A stretch of 64,000 nt of DNA, from the NCBI GenBank assembly GCA_002104935.1, contig MCGT01000035.1, positions 62,001-126,000 on the forward strand, in the 5' to 3' direction. Shown one piece after another: positions 21,538 to 32,710 of this stretch. The first letter of the stretch is position 1. Each line of letters begins with the position of its first letter. Position numbers and translations under genes: made by a program. This DNA comes from Hesseltinella vesiculosa (Eukaryota; Mucoromycota; Mucoromycetes; Mucorales; Cunninghamellaceae). The notes under the pieces were generated by a model. That model saw only the letters and a list, made by a program, of their open reading frames with translations, was not told the origin of the DNA and did not search any database.

Positions 21538-22536
21538 ATGCTTCTCGCTTACGAAACGGAGATGTCCAACCGCTTAATCGACACACACATCCATGTCATC
21601 ACAAGATCCATTGAATTGGCAATCAAAGAAGCAGGTGGTGACCCATCAGGCTACCCTATGCCAACTTGGTCATCCGCCACCTGCCTCGACATCCTAAAAA
21701 CCTTGGGCGTGGTCCGTGCTGTGCTCTCTGTGACATCTCCAGGACCTTCCATTGCTAGAAATGACAAGCAAGGCCGTCAGTTGGCTCGCCAAATCAATGA
21801 AGAAGTGGCCGCGATTGTGTCGGAGCACCCAGATCAGTTCTCCTTTTTTGCTTCGACGCCAGACTGGACAGATCTCTAAGGCACGTTGGATGAACTGGAT
21901 TTCATATTTAAACAGCAAAAAAAAGCATTGGGAGTCGTGGTGATGACGTCCTACCGTGACAAACTCTTGGGCGACGCCGCCTTCAAACCCATCTGGGAGA
22001 AACTCAACTATTACAAAGCTATTGTATTCATTCACCCAGCCTCTGTCGACATCAAGCCCAAATTCATTGCCGGCTGCTTGCCCCAGCCCTTGATTGACTA
22101 TCCTCACAACACCATGCGCACCGCCACGGATCTGTTGACCACCGGTCGCTTCGACGCATGCCCAGATATCGATATCATTCTTTCCCATGGTGGTGGTACC
22201 CTTCCCTTCCTTGGGCCACGACTGCTTTCATTGATTAGCATTGTCGAGGATCTCAATGTCACCAGTGAACAGGTTGAGCGCAATATGAACAGATTCTATA
22301 TGGACACAGCCTTAGCCACTGCCCCTCCTCAGCTGGAGGCTTTGCTTGCCTTTGGGAATGCTGATCGCCTCATCTTTGGTAGTGATTTCCCGTACGCTCC
22401 AGTGCAAGCATGCGTTGATTTTGCCCATAATCTTCGCCAATTCATTGCCACTAACCCTAAAGGCTCTCTCGTTAGCGAAACTAAGCTTCGACAAAACGCG
22501 GTGCAGCTATTTCAAAAGCATGGTCATCAACTATGA
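21538..22536 (+). pseudogene. Amidohydrolase-2 family decarboxylase/hydrolase with one in-frame stop
   Basis: One frame of 332 sense codons from ATG 21538 to the stop at 22534-22536 is interrupted by a single TAA at 21877-21879; the reading frame is identical on both sides. Amidohydrolase-2 metal-binding motifs are intact: DTHIHV near residue 18, FIHPAS, LSHGGGTLPFLGPR and FGSDFPYAP. This matches the ACMSD/6-methylsalicylate-decarboxylase-like group, which removes CO2 from aromatic or unsaturated acids in the cytosol. No GT..AG pair would remove the stop. The rest of the coding sequence shows no further lesions. It is therefore a very young pseudogene, a stop read through at low level, or a base-call error. 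Confidence 0.8.
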
Positions 22537-22834
22537 CAATGAAATTCCCCACCATAATGCATATCAGGGGCAGAAACAAGACTGGGCTTGGAAGAGCTTG
22601 TATAGGTTCTCTACCAACCGCTTCCACAACTGCCTTTACTGATGCTGACCTTCTATTAGCCTGCACTTGCCTATGGAAAAGGTGATTTCGTCAAACCGCG
22701 ACATCAAGCATGTCCGAAAAAAAAAAAAGAGCCAGGTTTTCCCAATCCCCGCCATTTTTCCCAAAGTGTACTTCTCTCTTGTTTTTGAAAAAAAAAAAAC
22801 AGTAAACCAGACCTTTGCTACCCTTATTTTAGAG

Positions 22835-24745
22835 ATGCGAAAATGGATACCAGGCAGGACGAAATATACCCTTGGTGGCACTCTTGGGATACTGGCGGTG
22901 TTTACTTGGGATCGACACACCGAAGCGCAATTGCTCACACGAAACGTTCGCACGTTTTACCACGGCATTGCACTGGCGTTTGATTACAAACTTCATGGCG
23001 ATGATGTGACCAAGCTACCAGCCTTGCATGAACGAGTGGCCAACCAGATGTTCGATGTGTTTGAAAAAAATGCTGGCCTTTACATAAAAATCGGCCAAGT
23101 CATTGCCGCCCAGTCGGCTGTCCTTCCGACTGCCTATCAACAACGCGCTAAGAAGCTGCTGGATAGCGCCCCTGCTGTACCTCTGTCCTCCATCGAACGG
23201 GTATTTTTAGAAGACTATGGCAAACTCCCTCAGCATATATTCAAAACCTTTGACCCTGTGCCTGTCGCCTCTGCCTCCATTGCCCAAGTTCATCGAGCCA
23301 CTCTGTGGTCTGGAGAGCTGGTGGCTGTCAAGGTTCAGAAGCCGGCTGTGCGGAAACAAATGACATGGGACCTCCTGGCCTTGCGCATGCTGCTCCACTT
23401 TTATGAATACATGTTTGAATTGCCATTGTCCTTCACTGCCAACTTTATCGAAAGACACATTCGCCAGGAAGTCGATTTTGTCAACGAGGCCAGGTAAAAC
23501 AAAATCAACGTGGGAAAAACGGGTCCGCCTATCCCCGTTACTTTGCCTGTAGGAATGGGCAGCGAGCGTGGAATAACTTTTTGCAGCAACCCAAATTGCG
23601 GCAGATGGTGTATGTGCCCAAGATCTATGGAGACATCAGCACCGAGCGCGTCCTCATTTGTGAATGGGTAGATGGAGTTCAGCTGACTGACACGAAGAAG
23701 ATCGCACACCTTGGCCTTGACTACAAGGAAGCCATGTCCATTGCCATCGAAGCTTTTGCAAGTCAGATCTTTGAAAGCGGATTTGTTCACGGTAGAGCAC
23801 TTTTTTTGTTGTTTAAGCACCACATTACTTGATCACTCACTTGCTCTTACCTTTCTTTTTGACAACGTAGGCGACCCGCATGCTGGCAACGTCCTGGTTC
23901 GCAACCATCCTCAGAATAAGCGCAAACCACAGGTTATCCTTTTGGATCATGGACTTTATGTGCAAGAATCCAAAGAATTCCGGTTAAATTATTGCCGACT
24001 GTGGCAAGCTCTGTACATGTTTGACTTGAAAACAGTAGAGGAAGTCAGCAGGCAATGGGTGAGGTTAAAAAAAAAATGGCACAGAATGACTCACTTTCTT
24101 TTTGGAGGGCAGGGCATTCACGACATTGAAATGTTTGCGTCCATCACACTCCAGAAACCATTTTCTCAAGACAAGGCAATTCATCTGCAACGGACCAGTA
24201 TTCAAGAAATCTATGACTTCCAAATGGGCATCAAAGCACGACTGAAGCACTTTCTCGAGGATCAAGCACGATTTCCACAGGAAATGATATTTATACTGCG
24301 CAATATGGAGATTGTTCGAGCAAACAACATGATGGTGGGAAGCCCAGTCAACAGGCTGAACTTGATGGCCAAGTGGGCTGTACGTGGAATCGACAGAGAA
24401 GAAAACCATGATCAGCAAAATAGGCAACTACGGCTTTACCAACGACCGACGCATTGGGTGCAAAGCCTTGCTCATTTTGCAGTGACCAAATGGCGGCGCT
24501 TTGTTTTTGAATTCACTCTTTTCATGATGAACCTCAGCTTTTGTTTCGTCCGTGTGAAGCAATCAGCCCATCAATTACTCTACGGCGCACCCTCTCAAGG
24601 TTTTGAAGAACTCATTGATCAGCGGATGAAAGAGCAGGTAAGGATTTCTCAAAACCCCCCCCCGGCCAGTGATACTCATCTGGTTTGCTTTCAGATGTAC
24701 CAGCAATTCGGTATTGTTATTGATGAGCACATGTTCGACGCATGA
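22835..24745 (+). CDS. UbiB/ABC1 (ADCK) atypical kinase, ADCK1/Mcp2-like (553 aa)
   Basis: Exons 22835-23493, 23553-23791, 23871-24058, 24113-24637 and 24695-24745 join in frame. I chose ATG 22835 because the sequence upstream is homopolymer-rich and not protein-like. After a short N-terminal hydrophobic segment (LGGTLGILAVF), the family signatures appear in order: YIKIGQVIAAQSAVLP (KxGQ), ASIAQVHRA (Ala-rich nucleotide loop), VAVKVQKP (catalytic Lys), EVDFVNEARN (ExD), HGDPHAGNVLV (catalytic loop) and LLDHGLY (metal-binding Asp). The KxGQ, missing G-loop and DPHAGN together define UbiB proteins, usually mitochondrial and linked to coenzyme Q or lipid homeostasis. The arrangement resembles yeast Mcp2 and animal ADCK1/5; that subgroup call is by pattern only. 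Confidence 0.9.
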
Positions 24746-25141
24746 TCGCCTTGTCCAAGGCATACCCTCAAAAAGTCACGCAAGCAATGTATATCCCCTC
24801 TCTTGCTTGTAGCTCTTAATTTAAACAATCTAGAAGGATGGAGAGGTCTTTTTTTTTTGCCTTGACACCCACCTTACATGTATCCCCTCTCCCTTTCATT
24901 AAACCTGCAAAAAAAAAAAGTGTGAATTTGCTCTTCCAGATTGAGGCGCGGGCGGCGGTGGTTGGCATTGGCTGCTGCAACTGCGGTAGGACTTTGAAAA
25001 AGTTTATAAAAGTGCTTGCTTCATTGTTTTCAGCTTTTTTCTTCCCTTTTTGTTTATCAAATTTTTATAAAGTAAGTTTTACTCGGCCATCCATCCATCC
25101 ATCCATCCGTACTTACCAGTTCTTCCTCCTTGTAGTTCACC
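24746..25141. promoter_or_regulatory. EF-1alpha promoter region with TATA box and (CCAT) microsatellite
   Basis: TATAAAAG lies at 25005-25012, 130 bp before the EF-1alpha ATG. A CCAT tetranucleotide repeat (about five units) occupies about 25088-25108 in the 5' leader. T-rich tract 25027-25050. No coding sequence otherwise. Confidence 0.65.
25005..25012 (+). promoter_or_regulatory. TATA box of EF-1alpha
   Basis: TATAAAAG 130 bp upstream of the start codon, within a T-rich leader. Confidence 0.6.
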
Positions 25142-26588
25142 ATGGGTAAAGAAAAGACTCACGTTAACGTCGTCGTCATTGGTCACGTCGATTCCGTAAG
25201 TATTTTTTAATGAAAAGACTGAACATGTCACGATCTCATTGAACATTTTTTTTCTTTTCAAGGGTAAATCCACCACCACTGGTCACTTGATCTACAAGTG
25301 CGGTGGTATTGACAAGCGTACCATTGAAAAGTTCGAAAAGGAAGCTGCTGAACTTGGTAAGGGTTCCTTCAAGTACGCCTGGGTGTTGGACAAGTTGAAG
25401 GCTGAACGTGAACGTGGTATCACCATCGATATCGCTTTGTGGAAGTTCGAAACCCCCAAGTACCACGTCACCGTCATTGACGCTCCTGGCCATCGTGATT
25501 TCATCAAGAACATGATTACTGGTACTTCCCAAGCCGATTGCGGTATTCTTATCATTGCTGCCGGTACTGGTGAATTCGAAGCTGGTATCTCCAAGGATGG
25601 TCAAACCCGTGAACACGCTTTGTTGGCTTTCACCTTGGGTGTGCGTCAATTGATTGTCGCCATCAACAAGATGGACTCCACCAAGTGGTCCGAAGCCCGT
25701 TTCAACGAAATCGTCAAGGAAGTCTCCGCTTTCATCAAGAAGATCGGTTTCAACCCCAAGTCTGTTCCCTTCGTCCCCATCTCTGGCTGGCACGGTGACA
25801 ACATGCTGGAAGAATCCGGCAACATGCCCTGGTACAAGGGATGGAACAAGGAAACCAAGGCCGGTGCCAAGTCTGGCAAGACCTTGTTGGATGCCATTGA
25901 TGCCATCGACCCCCCTACCCGTCCCTCCGACAAGCCCCTCCGTCTTCCCCTTCAAGATGTGTACAAGATCGGTGGTATCGGTACAGTTCCCGTTGGTCGT
26001 GTCGAAACTGGTGTGATCAAGGCCGGTATGGTCGTCAACTTCGCCCCTGCTAACGTCACCACTGAAGTCAAGTCCGTCGAAATGCATCACGAACAATTGG
26101 TTGAAGGTGTTCCCGGTGACAACGTTGGTTTCAACGTCAAGAACGTCTCCGTCAAGGATATCCGTCGTGGTAACGTCTGCTCTGACTCCAAGAACGACCC
26201 CGCCAAGGAAGCCGGTTCCTTCACCGCTCAAGTCATCGTCTTGAACCACCCCGGTCAAATCGGTGCTGGTTATGCTCCCGTCTTGGATTGTCACACCGCC
26301 CACATTGCCTGTAAGTTCGCCGAACTCTTGGAAAAGATCGATCGTCGTTCCGGTAAGAAGTTGGAAGATGCCCCCAAGTTCGTCAAGTCTGGTGACTCCG
26401 CCATCGTCAAGATGATCCCCTCCAAGCCCATGTGTGTTGAAGCCTACACTGACTATCCTCCTCTTGGCCGTTTCGCCGTCCGTGACATGCGTCAAACCGT
26501 CGCTGTCGGTGTCATCAAGGCCGTTGAAAAGGTCGATGGCAAGGGTGGCAAGGTCACCAAGGCTGCCACCAAGGCTGCTAAGAAATAA
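25142..26588 (+). CDS. TEF1: Translation elongation factor 1-alpha (459 aa)
   Basis: Exons 25142-25195 and 25263-26588. The GTPase signatures are complete: GHVDSGKST (P-loop, interrupted by the intron after Ser), ERGITID (switch I), [12 protein letters not shown] and the SGW G5 region. Domains II and III are full length, ending with a Lys-rich tail. The protein carries aminoacyl-tRNA to the ribosomal A site in the cytosol. Codon use is extremely biased toward C-ending and GGT codons, as expected for one of the most highly expressed genes. That bias also creates a 400-codon antisense open frame, which is a shadow. EF-1alpha is often multicopy in Mucorales; other copies, if any, are outside this window. 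Confidence 0.98.
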
Positions 26589-26826
26589 GTCGTTTCACCA
26601 TGACCTTTCTTTTTATCCCTCTCTCCCCATCCATATTATGAAAAAAAGTCTTTTTTTTTCCTACATCCCTTTGCATCTGTAAATTTTCATTCAAAAATAA
26701 AGGGAAAAGTGGTTATCGCTTTTGTTACAAACAAAAACAAAACAGAAAAAAATAATCACTCCTCCCTTTTTCACAGGCTCTTTTTTTTTTTTTTTTTGCT
26801 CCGTCTTCTGATTACCATCCCCTGAT

Positions 26827-27576
26827 ATGAATCCTCTAATGGCAACGATTAGTACACTGGTACCATCCATGGAGAATCCTCCAAATTCTATTGTTTCTAA
26901 GCAACCAAGAAAACGACGACTTTGGACGGAACATGAAACACGCTCTCTCATGCTGGGCTGCATCAAGGTACGCCCCCATAACAAAGATGAATCACACTCC
27001 CAGCCGTAAAACTAATCTAGATCATTTACGTCTCTATCTATTGTTAGCATGGCGTTGGCAATTGGAAAAAAATATTGCAAGACACCGAATTTTACTTTGA
27101 CAACCGTACATCAGTGGACCTGAAAGACAGGTGAGTAGTAAAATATTATAAAAAGACGCCTTACTCAACTTTTCACTGGACCAAAAGATTTCGGACGATC
27201 TGCCCCAAGGACGAATACAAGCTGCTTTATACGCAACAAGATACCCAACCATATTACCTCGCAGCTGGAACAAACCTCGCCGTTGCCGTGCCGCGAAAAC
27301 GACGCCGTATCCGCCGAGTCTTTAGCGAACAAGAAGATCAAGACCTACTGAGAGGAGTAGAGATGGTAATCAAAATGACGATAGGCTGGTACGAATACTT
27401 ACACTGGTCTCTTCTCTCTTGCATAGCATGGCGTGTCCTGGTCGAGCATTGCTAAGGATCCACAATTAAACCTCTCTCATAGACGCGGTGTCGATTTACG
27501 TGACCGGCTACGCAACAAATACCCTGACAAGTACAAGGCTTTGGGCTTCCGCCTATCACCGAAGAAGTCGCAATAA
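26827..27576 (+). CDS. Double Myb-telobox DNA-binding protein (183 aa), Tay1/Teb1-like
   Basis: Exons 26827-26967, 27048-27130, 27188-27365 and 27427-27576 join in frame. There are two SANT/Myb repeats. Repeat 1 starts RRLWTEHETRSLML, continues with HGVGNWKKIL and ends VDLKDRFR; repeat 2 starts RRVFSEQEDQDLLRG, continues HGVSWSSIA and ends VDLRDRLR. The VDLKDR(F/L)R ending is the telobox signature of proteins that bind TTAGGG-type double-stranded telomeric repeats. Introns fall at matching positions in the two repeats (just before HGV), indicating an internal gene duplication. Two telobox domains with a basic linker (PRKRRRIRR) resemble Yarrowia Tay1 and S. pombe Teb1. Role in telomere binding or ribosomal gene regulation is inferred. 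Confidence 0.88.
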
Positions 27577-28082
27577 CTTTTTCGTTCCCCAGGAAATAAA
27601 CCATGCCTATTTACGTGCCCATCACCAATCATTCCTGCCACTGAGGAATCAAGCATAGCGATCCTTGCAAGCGCACTCCGCCTCCCGAAGATTTTTTGTA
27701 TTAACCAAGTGGACGACAACTTTATGAATTGCAGATAGAATTATGGTTGGTTTGGTGGGGGCTACCTCAGCAGTTCGACCTCCTTTTTTCAGTATGTTGT
27801 CCTTCATGAGATGCTACACATAATTCTTTAACGCCAATCCATCCAAACGTGATGTGTGATTCTCATCCAGTAAAAAAGACAAGGGCGTATACAGGATTTG
27901 CAGCTTGGTGCTCACGGGCTCGGCGTTGATGTTGTCATGTTGCATGATCTGGATTCGGCCCGCCACAAATAAAAACAAAAAAAAAAAAAAAAAAAGACTG
28001 GTTCTCACGAATCTTGCAATAAAATTTATACAATAGCAAAAATTGATAATATATATACACCCAGAGAGAAAGAAAAAATAAA
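27577..28082. other. 3' spacer between convergent genes
   Basis: Separates the convergent Myb-telobox and phytoene-synthase-like genes. A poly(A) tract at about 27977-27994. Nothing else recognised. Confidence 0.5.
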
Positions 28083-30263
28083 TTACATCAGCTCGGCACC
28101 TTTCTTCTTGCCAAAGACCATGGTAGCAGCTTCATTAAAGGCGGTAGAGATCCCAGCCAAGCCATAGATGTATTTGAATGCGATCCATTGTTTTTTCCAG
28201 GAAGGGACCTTGGCTCGCATAGGAAACACAAGCTCTTGGCGGATGATGGGGCCAATGGCCATGTAAATATCAAAAGCTGCTCGGATACCATCCTGGACTT
28301 CTTCAGGAAGACCGTCAATGCCCAGCTGGGCAAAGCCAGAGATCTGGTCTGCGAGGTCAAGTATCCGGACGGCATGCGATCGAATGCAGTCGTTGCCGAC
28401 ACGCTCGGGCTTGCCTCGGCGGAGGTAGTCAAATGTCTGCTTGTTGTTCATCAAGTAGCTCATGGGCACATAACAGCGGCCATCCAATGAATCACGAAGT
28501 ATATCACGAGCAATGTTCACCAATTGCAAACACTAGAAAAAGAGATGAAAGCAGAATGGGTGAATGAGAGGGACTGGGTTTAAGTTGATTAAATGTACCT
28601 GGCCAGTTGCTCGTGCTTGTGAGACGACCTTGTCGTTTCGTGCTTGGAGGTCGGAGCCATTCCAATTGCCTCGGCCAGTTTTGTACATAATGACGCAGGT
28701 GCATAATTCGCCAAATTTGCCAGAAATCAAAGCAGCATAGGCCAGGAGATCTTGCTCAGTGTTTAGGGGACGGCCGAGCAGGTCGATCTTCCATGCCTTG
28801 CAAAGATCATCGGCAGCTTTGGGACAGAGATGGTCGCTGATGCGAGCCAGGGCTCGGAAAGACGAAAAGGCGGTGGGGTTCTTGTCGAGCTGCTCCCACA
28901 GGGACGACCAGTCGACATGAGGGTGATGGGCCAAAGTGGCATCTTGAAGCTTTTGCTGATGAAAGAGGTCTTGCACCGAGGAAGGAGGGGTGCAAGACGC
29001 CAGTTTCCCGCTGTCGCACATGGTAAAGAGGAGCCGCATGTAGGCACGGATCAGTTGCAGGTTTTGGTGTCGCTGGGCCAGCGTTGGGGCATCGTCGACC
29101 AGGTCGTCACAAGCACGGAAAAAGCCATAGAGAATGCAGAGTTCTTGTCGCAAGGGGGAGGGGAAAAGCGCCGCCATTGTTTTCCAGGAGCGGCTTGCGG
29201 GACCCAGACCACGGATGACTTGGACCAGATCCAAGACTGGGTCGGGGTTCAATTCGTGTTGCTGGGGAAGCACGTCGTTGATCAGGCCAAACATGCAGCG
29301 CCAGTAAGTCCAGGAAAAGGGGCTTTGCATCAGGGCCATGCATTTGGTATTTCCCCGACTGGCCACTTGAGGATAGGTATGCAGCAAGGCATCGGCGTTA
29401 TCCAATAGGCCAGAGATACACACCACCATCAGGCAACACAAAAACCGGTCATTGAACCCCCAATCAGACGTTAATACAAAAGACGGGGCTGGGGTCGACA
29501 TCCATACACCTGCCTGGACAAGACAGGCGGGCACCAATGCACTTGTTGCCAGAGCATAACGACGATTGATATAATAAGGACCGGCATATTGCCATAAAAG
29601 ACCGAGAACGAAGGAGAACATGGCAGCCGTAGAGCAATGAGCGGATGAAGATGCATGCATTGTGTTCGGCCTCTCTTCCGACATACTAAGCGAAGGAAAA
29701 AAAGAAAAGGTCAAAAAAGGAGGCAACATGGCGTTGGGTATAAGAAGGGGTTAAAAAGGGGTAGAAGGTGAAAGGGGGTCGAGAAAAAAAAAATAGCCTT
29801 ACAAGTAATAGCCCATCAGGATAAAAAAGGCGGAGCCAAGGTAACGGATGTATTGATTTCTTTTGGCGGAGTCGAGGATGCCTGCGTAGAGGATCGGAAA
29901 ATGCCATCGCGTGAAAAGATGCCAAAGCTGGAGGGCTGTTAGTAATGAGGTGAGAAGGACGCCCATTTCGATCCAAATTGATTGTTGTGCCAAGAAATTA
30001 TAGGAATACGCCATAGCCTGTTGAAGGGTCAGTAGAGGAGTGGTTTGATTGGTGGAGGTTTGCTGTGGAAGCCAGGAACAATCTGGCGATGTGGATGGGC
30101 ATAGGTTGTTTGGGTATTGATGAGCACACGTTACTAGACTCAGAAGCAGGACAGCCATGCACAGAAACACGGCCTTGATGCCTTCCAATTTTGTCATAAA
30201 TGGCCTACACACGCCAAAGACGATGAGAAAGCTAGTGAAAGGGTATAACAATGATGTCGTCAT
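28083..30263 (-). CDS. Phytoene/squalene synthase fused to a degenerate lycopene-cyclase-like membrane domain (665 aa)
   Basis: Exons 30263-29803, 29685-28599 and 28532-28083 join in frame. The C-terminal about 400 residues are a head-to-head prenyl synthase with both Asp-rich motifs: ACDDLVDDA and NIARDILRD. It also has GKFGELCT and a C-terminal helix pair. The N-terminal about 250 residues are hydrophobic with several helices and align in order with the two-repeat fungal lycopene cyclase of carRP/AL-2-type bifunctional enzymes (the RPF near residue 20 matches the RPY of carRP). However, where active enzymes carry PLEE and PVEE, this protein has FLAQQ and WGFNDR, and the WDN motif is missing. 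A synthase activity is likely; cyclase activity is doubtful. It may be a paralogue with a different role. Confidence 0.85.
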
Positions 30264-32710
30264 TGTATATTTTTTTTTGAAAAAAAAAAGGTAGGTCAAA
30301 AAAAAAAAAAAAAAAAAGGCGTAAGGAAAAGAAGAGATCCAACGAATTTTTTTCTTCGTCTCGTAACCATTCCTTTATATATTGAACTCACGATCAAAAA
30401 ACTGGCCTCGGCGTCGTTTATCAAGTCCGCCAAATCACGCACCTAAAAAAAAAAAAAAGTCTGTTCTTACCCTTGACCTTCCTTTCTCGTCATTCGATGA
30501 CAACACCCCCCTATTTCACCTTGATGCCTGGAAAAAAAAAAAAAAAATACGCCTCGTACTTTTGGTGACACACAATCTCCAAGTGTAAAAATCCACAGGT
30601 CATTTGGCCCCTGCCAATGAAGCTGGCCATGCTTCATTTTTGGGGGGAAAGCGACGTGTTTTTGATGTTGCCGTTGTTTGAAAACGTGACCAGCGTGAGG
30701 ACTTGAAAAAGTGCTTCTTCAAACAAGATGCATTAAAGAAAACAGAGGCTCGTTTGTTCAGTGGAACTAAAAAAAAAGTTTGGGCGATGTGGAACCACAA
30801 GAAACCGGTTTTTTTCAGAATATGGTCTGGAGCTACTTCTGAGCTTGGACTTCTTAGTGCCCAAAGAATTTTGGGCGCACCATGTCGTTCCTGGGTCATC
30901 CTTATGACTTGACAACCGGTTGTAGCTCTTTTTTTTTGTCACGCATCTTTTGGCATGTACCTTTACCCCTTGTTTTTTTCCTTTGCAAAGGAACTCGGTT
31001 TTTTTGCGCAAGGAGTTCCGCGTGTTGCATAGACTTGAACATCGCAAGATTTTACTAGAGGAGAATTTAAAATTAGAAAAAGTAATGCAGAACGGAAAAA
31101 GGCGAACTCATCGTACAGAACTTTATTTTTTATATGTGAGTGCTATCGAGATGGTCATTGTTCATTTAAAAAAAAGGCCATGAAATTCATTGGCTTTTTT
31201 TAGGTTTCAAAAAAAGAGATGGACGAAGATCTCCACAGTTTGGTGAAAAGGTTGAAACATGAGTCCATTTCTTTTTTTTTTTTTTTTGCCAGGAAGATCC
31301 TCATCCATGCTTTGTTTTAGCTGTCATTTTCCAAGGCAGGCGTCATGTCAGTCAAGCCAGAAAACCGATTGGTCTCCCTCTCATCTATCTCCCAAAACGG
31401 CGCACCTCTGCAGCGTGAAAAGTGCACCCTCCCCCCATTTCATGCCTGCGAATCCACGACAATGGATCTTGCCTTGTGCATATTTTTTTAGTGCAATGGG
31501 ATGATCGTGTCATCTGAAGACGTAGAGTCTTTGTACTTGTATATGCGCGCCATCAAAAAGTGCAAAGCTGATCAGGTATGAGCTTGGTCTCATGAATGTG
31601 CCCCCCCCTTGCTCCCGGAAAAAAGAGAGATGGGATTCCAAAACAGATCAGCTTCTATCTAGTTATGATGCTGGTAACTTACATCATTGACCGCATTATG
31701 ATTTTTCTGTTTCATAACGCTATCATTATCTTTTGAATTGGCGGGAAAACGGTTGGCTATTGAAAATGTTAGGTGACACGACAAGCGCAAAACTTTTCCC
31801 CCTCATTCAAGTCACTAAAAATGGGTTGCCAGGGTAATAAAGGGATGAGGTTAAAAAAGGTCAAATGATCGTTAAATGTTTGTGTTTCTGCAAGAGCAAT
31901 GCTCTAGATTTGGTTAGGTCGATCGATCCAAGATGGCAATTGCCACTTGGCGCCGTTTGTTATTTCGTTTTTTCCCAAAGGAAAAGGCTGTTCATGCAAG
32001 CCCTTTCTTTGCTTTCTGAAGAAAATAAAGGGGGAACGAGATAAGCCAAGTTCATGGCGAAAAAAAAAAAAAAAAAAAAAAAAAAGCATCACCTGGGCAA
32101 GAAAAAAAACGCCGTTGAGATCGATGTTAAAAATGAGCATACAAGGCGTTTAAACTCTTGAGCATCGTCATTGGATCGGGTCACTAGTTCTTCCCCCAAA
32201 CTGAATTCATGAAGAGCGGGGCGTTTTCTTTTTCTCAAATTGGGGACCATTTTCATTTTCAATGATCATTGTACACCAAGCACTTTTTATTAAAAGAAGC
32301 TTTGCCCAGAGATACCAAGCAACTTCCAAAAGCACCGATCCAACGGCCCAATGCCCATTTCTCCCATCTCCCCAAAAAAAAAGACCCCGGAGCCCTGTTT
32401 ACGTGGAAGATACATGTATAAAAAAAGAGAGATAAGCTCGACTGTGCATACAGAAAAACCCGTTTTTGTTGCGTTTAAACTTCTACAAACCTTTTTTTTT
32501 TTTACTCATGCCAATTGTGGCTACGCGCGTCGACGGATCATCTGTAAGCGCTAATAAGTAGCAAATCATTAGACCTTTGTTTTTTTTTATTCAACAAGGC
32601 TGAGCCTTTGGATTATAAAAAGCTGGTGGCAATGGCACACTTGGTATATATCACGATGCATTAATAATCAATAGAAAAAAGGGTGAGGGAAAGGACGGGG
32701 GGAATAAATA
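30264..32710. other. Gene-poor, homopolymer-rich spacer
   Basis: About 2.4 kb with long A or T runs (for example 30301-30317, 31270-31287, about 32060-32085) and many short diverged direct/inverted A/T segments. Short ORFs on both strands are low-complexity or lack coherent composition. I see no gene, RNA gene or terminal repeats; it may hold eroded repeat copies. Confidence 0.5.

Noticed and set aside
25236..26495. 419-codon antisense ORF across EF-1alpha
   Set aside because: It mirrors the biased codon use of the sense gene and resembles no protein; sense EF-1alpha is unambiguous.
28830..29408. 192-codon plus-strand ORF opposite the phytoene synthase
   Set aside because: The minus strand carries both Asp-rich motifs in a continuous spliced frame; the plus ORF is a shadow.
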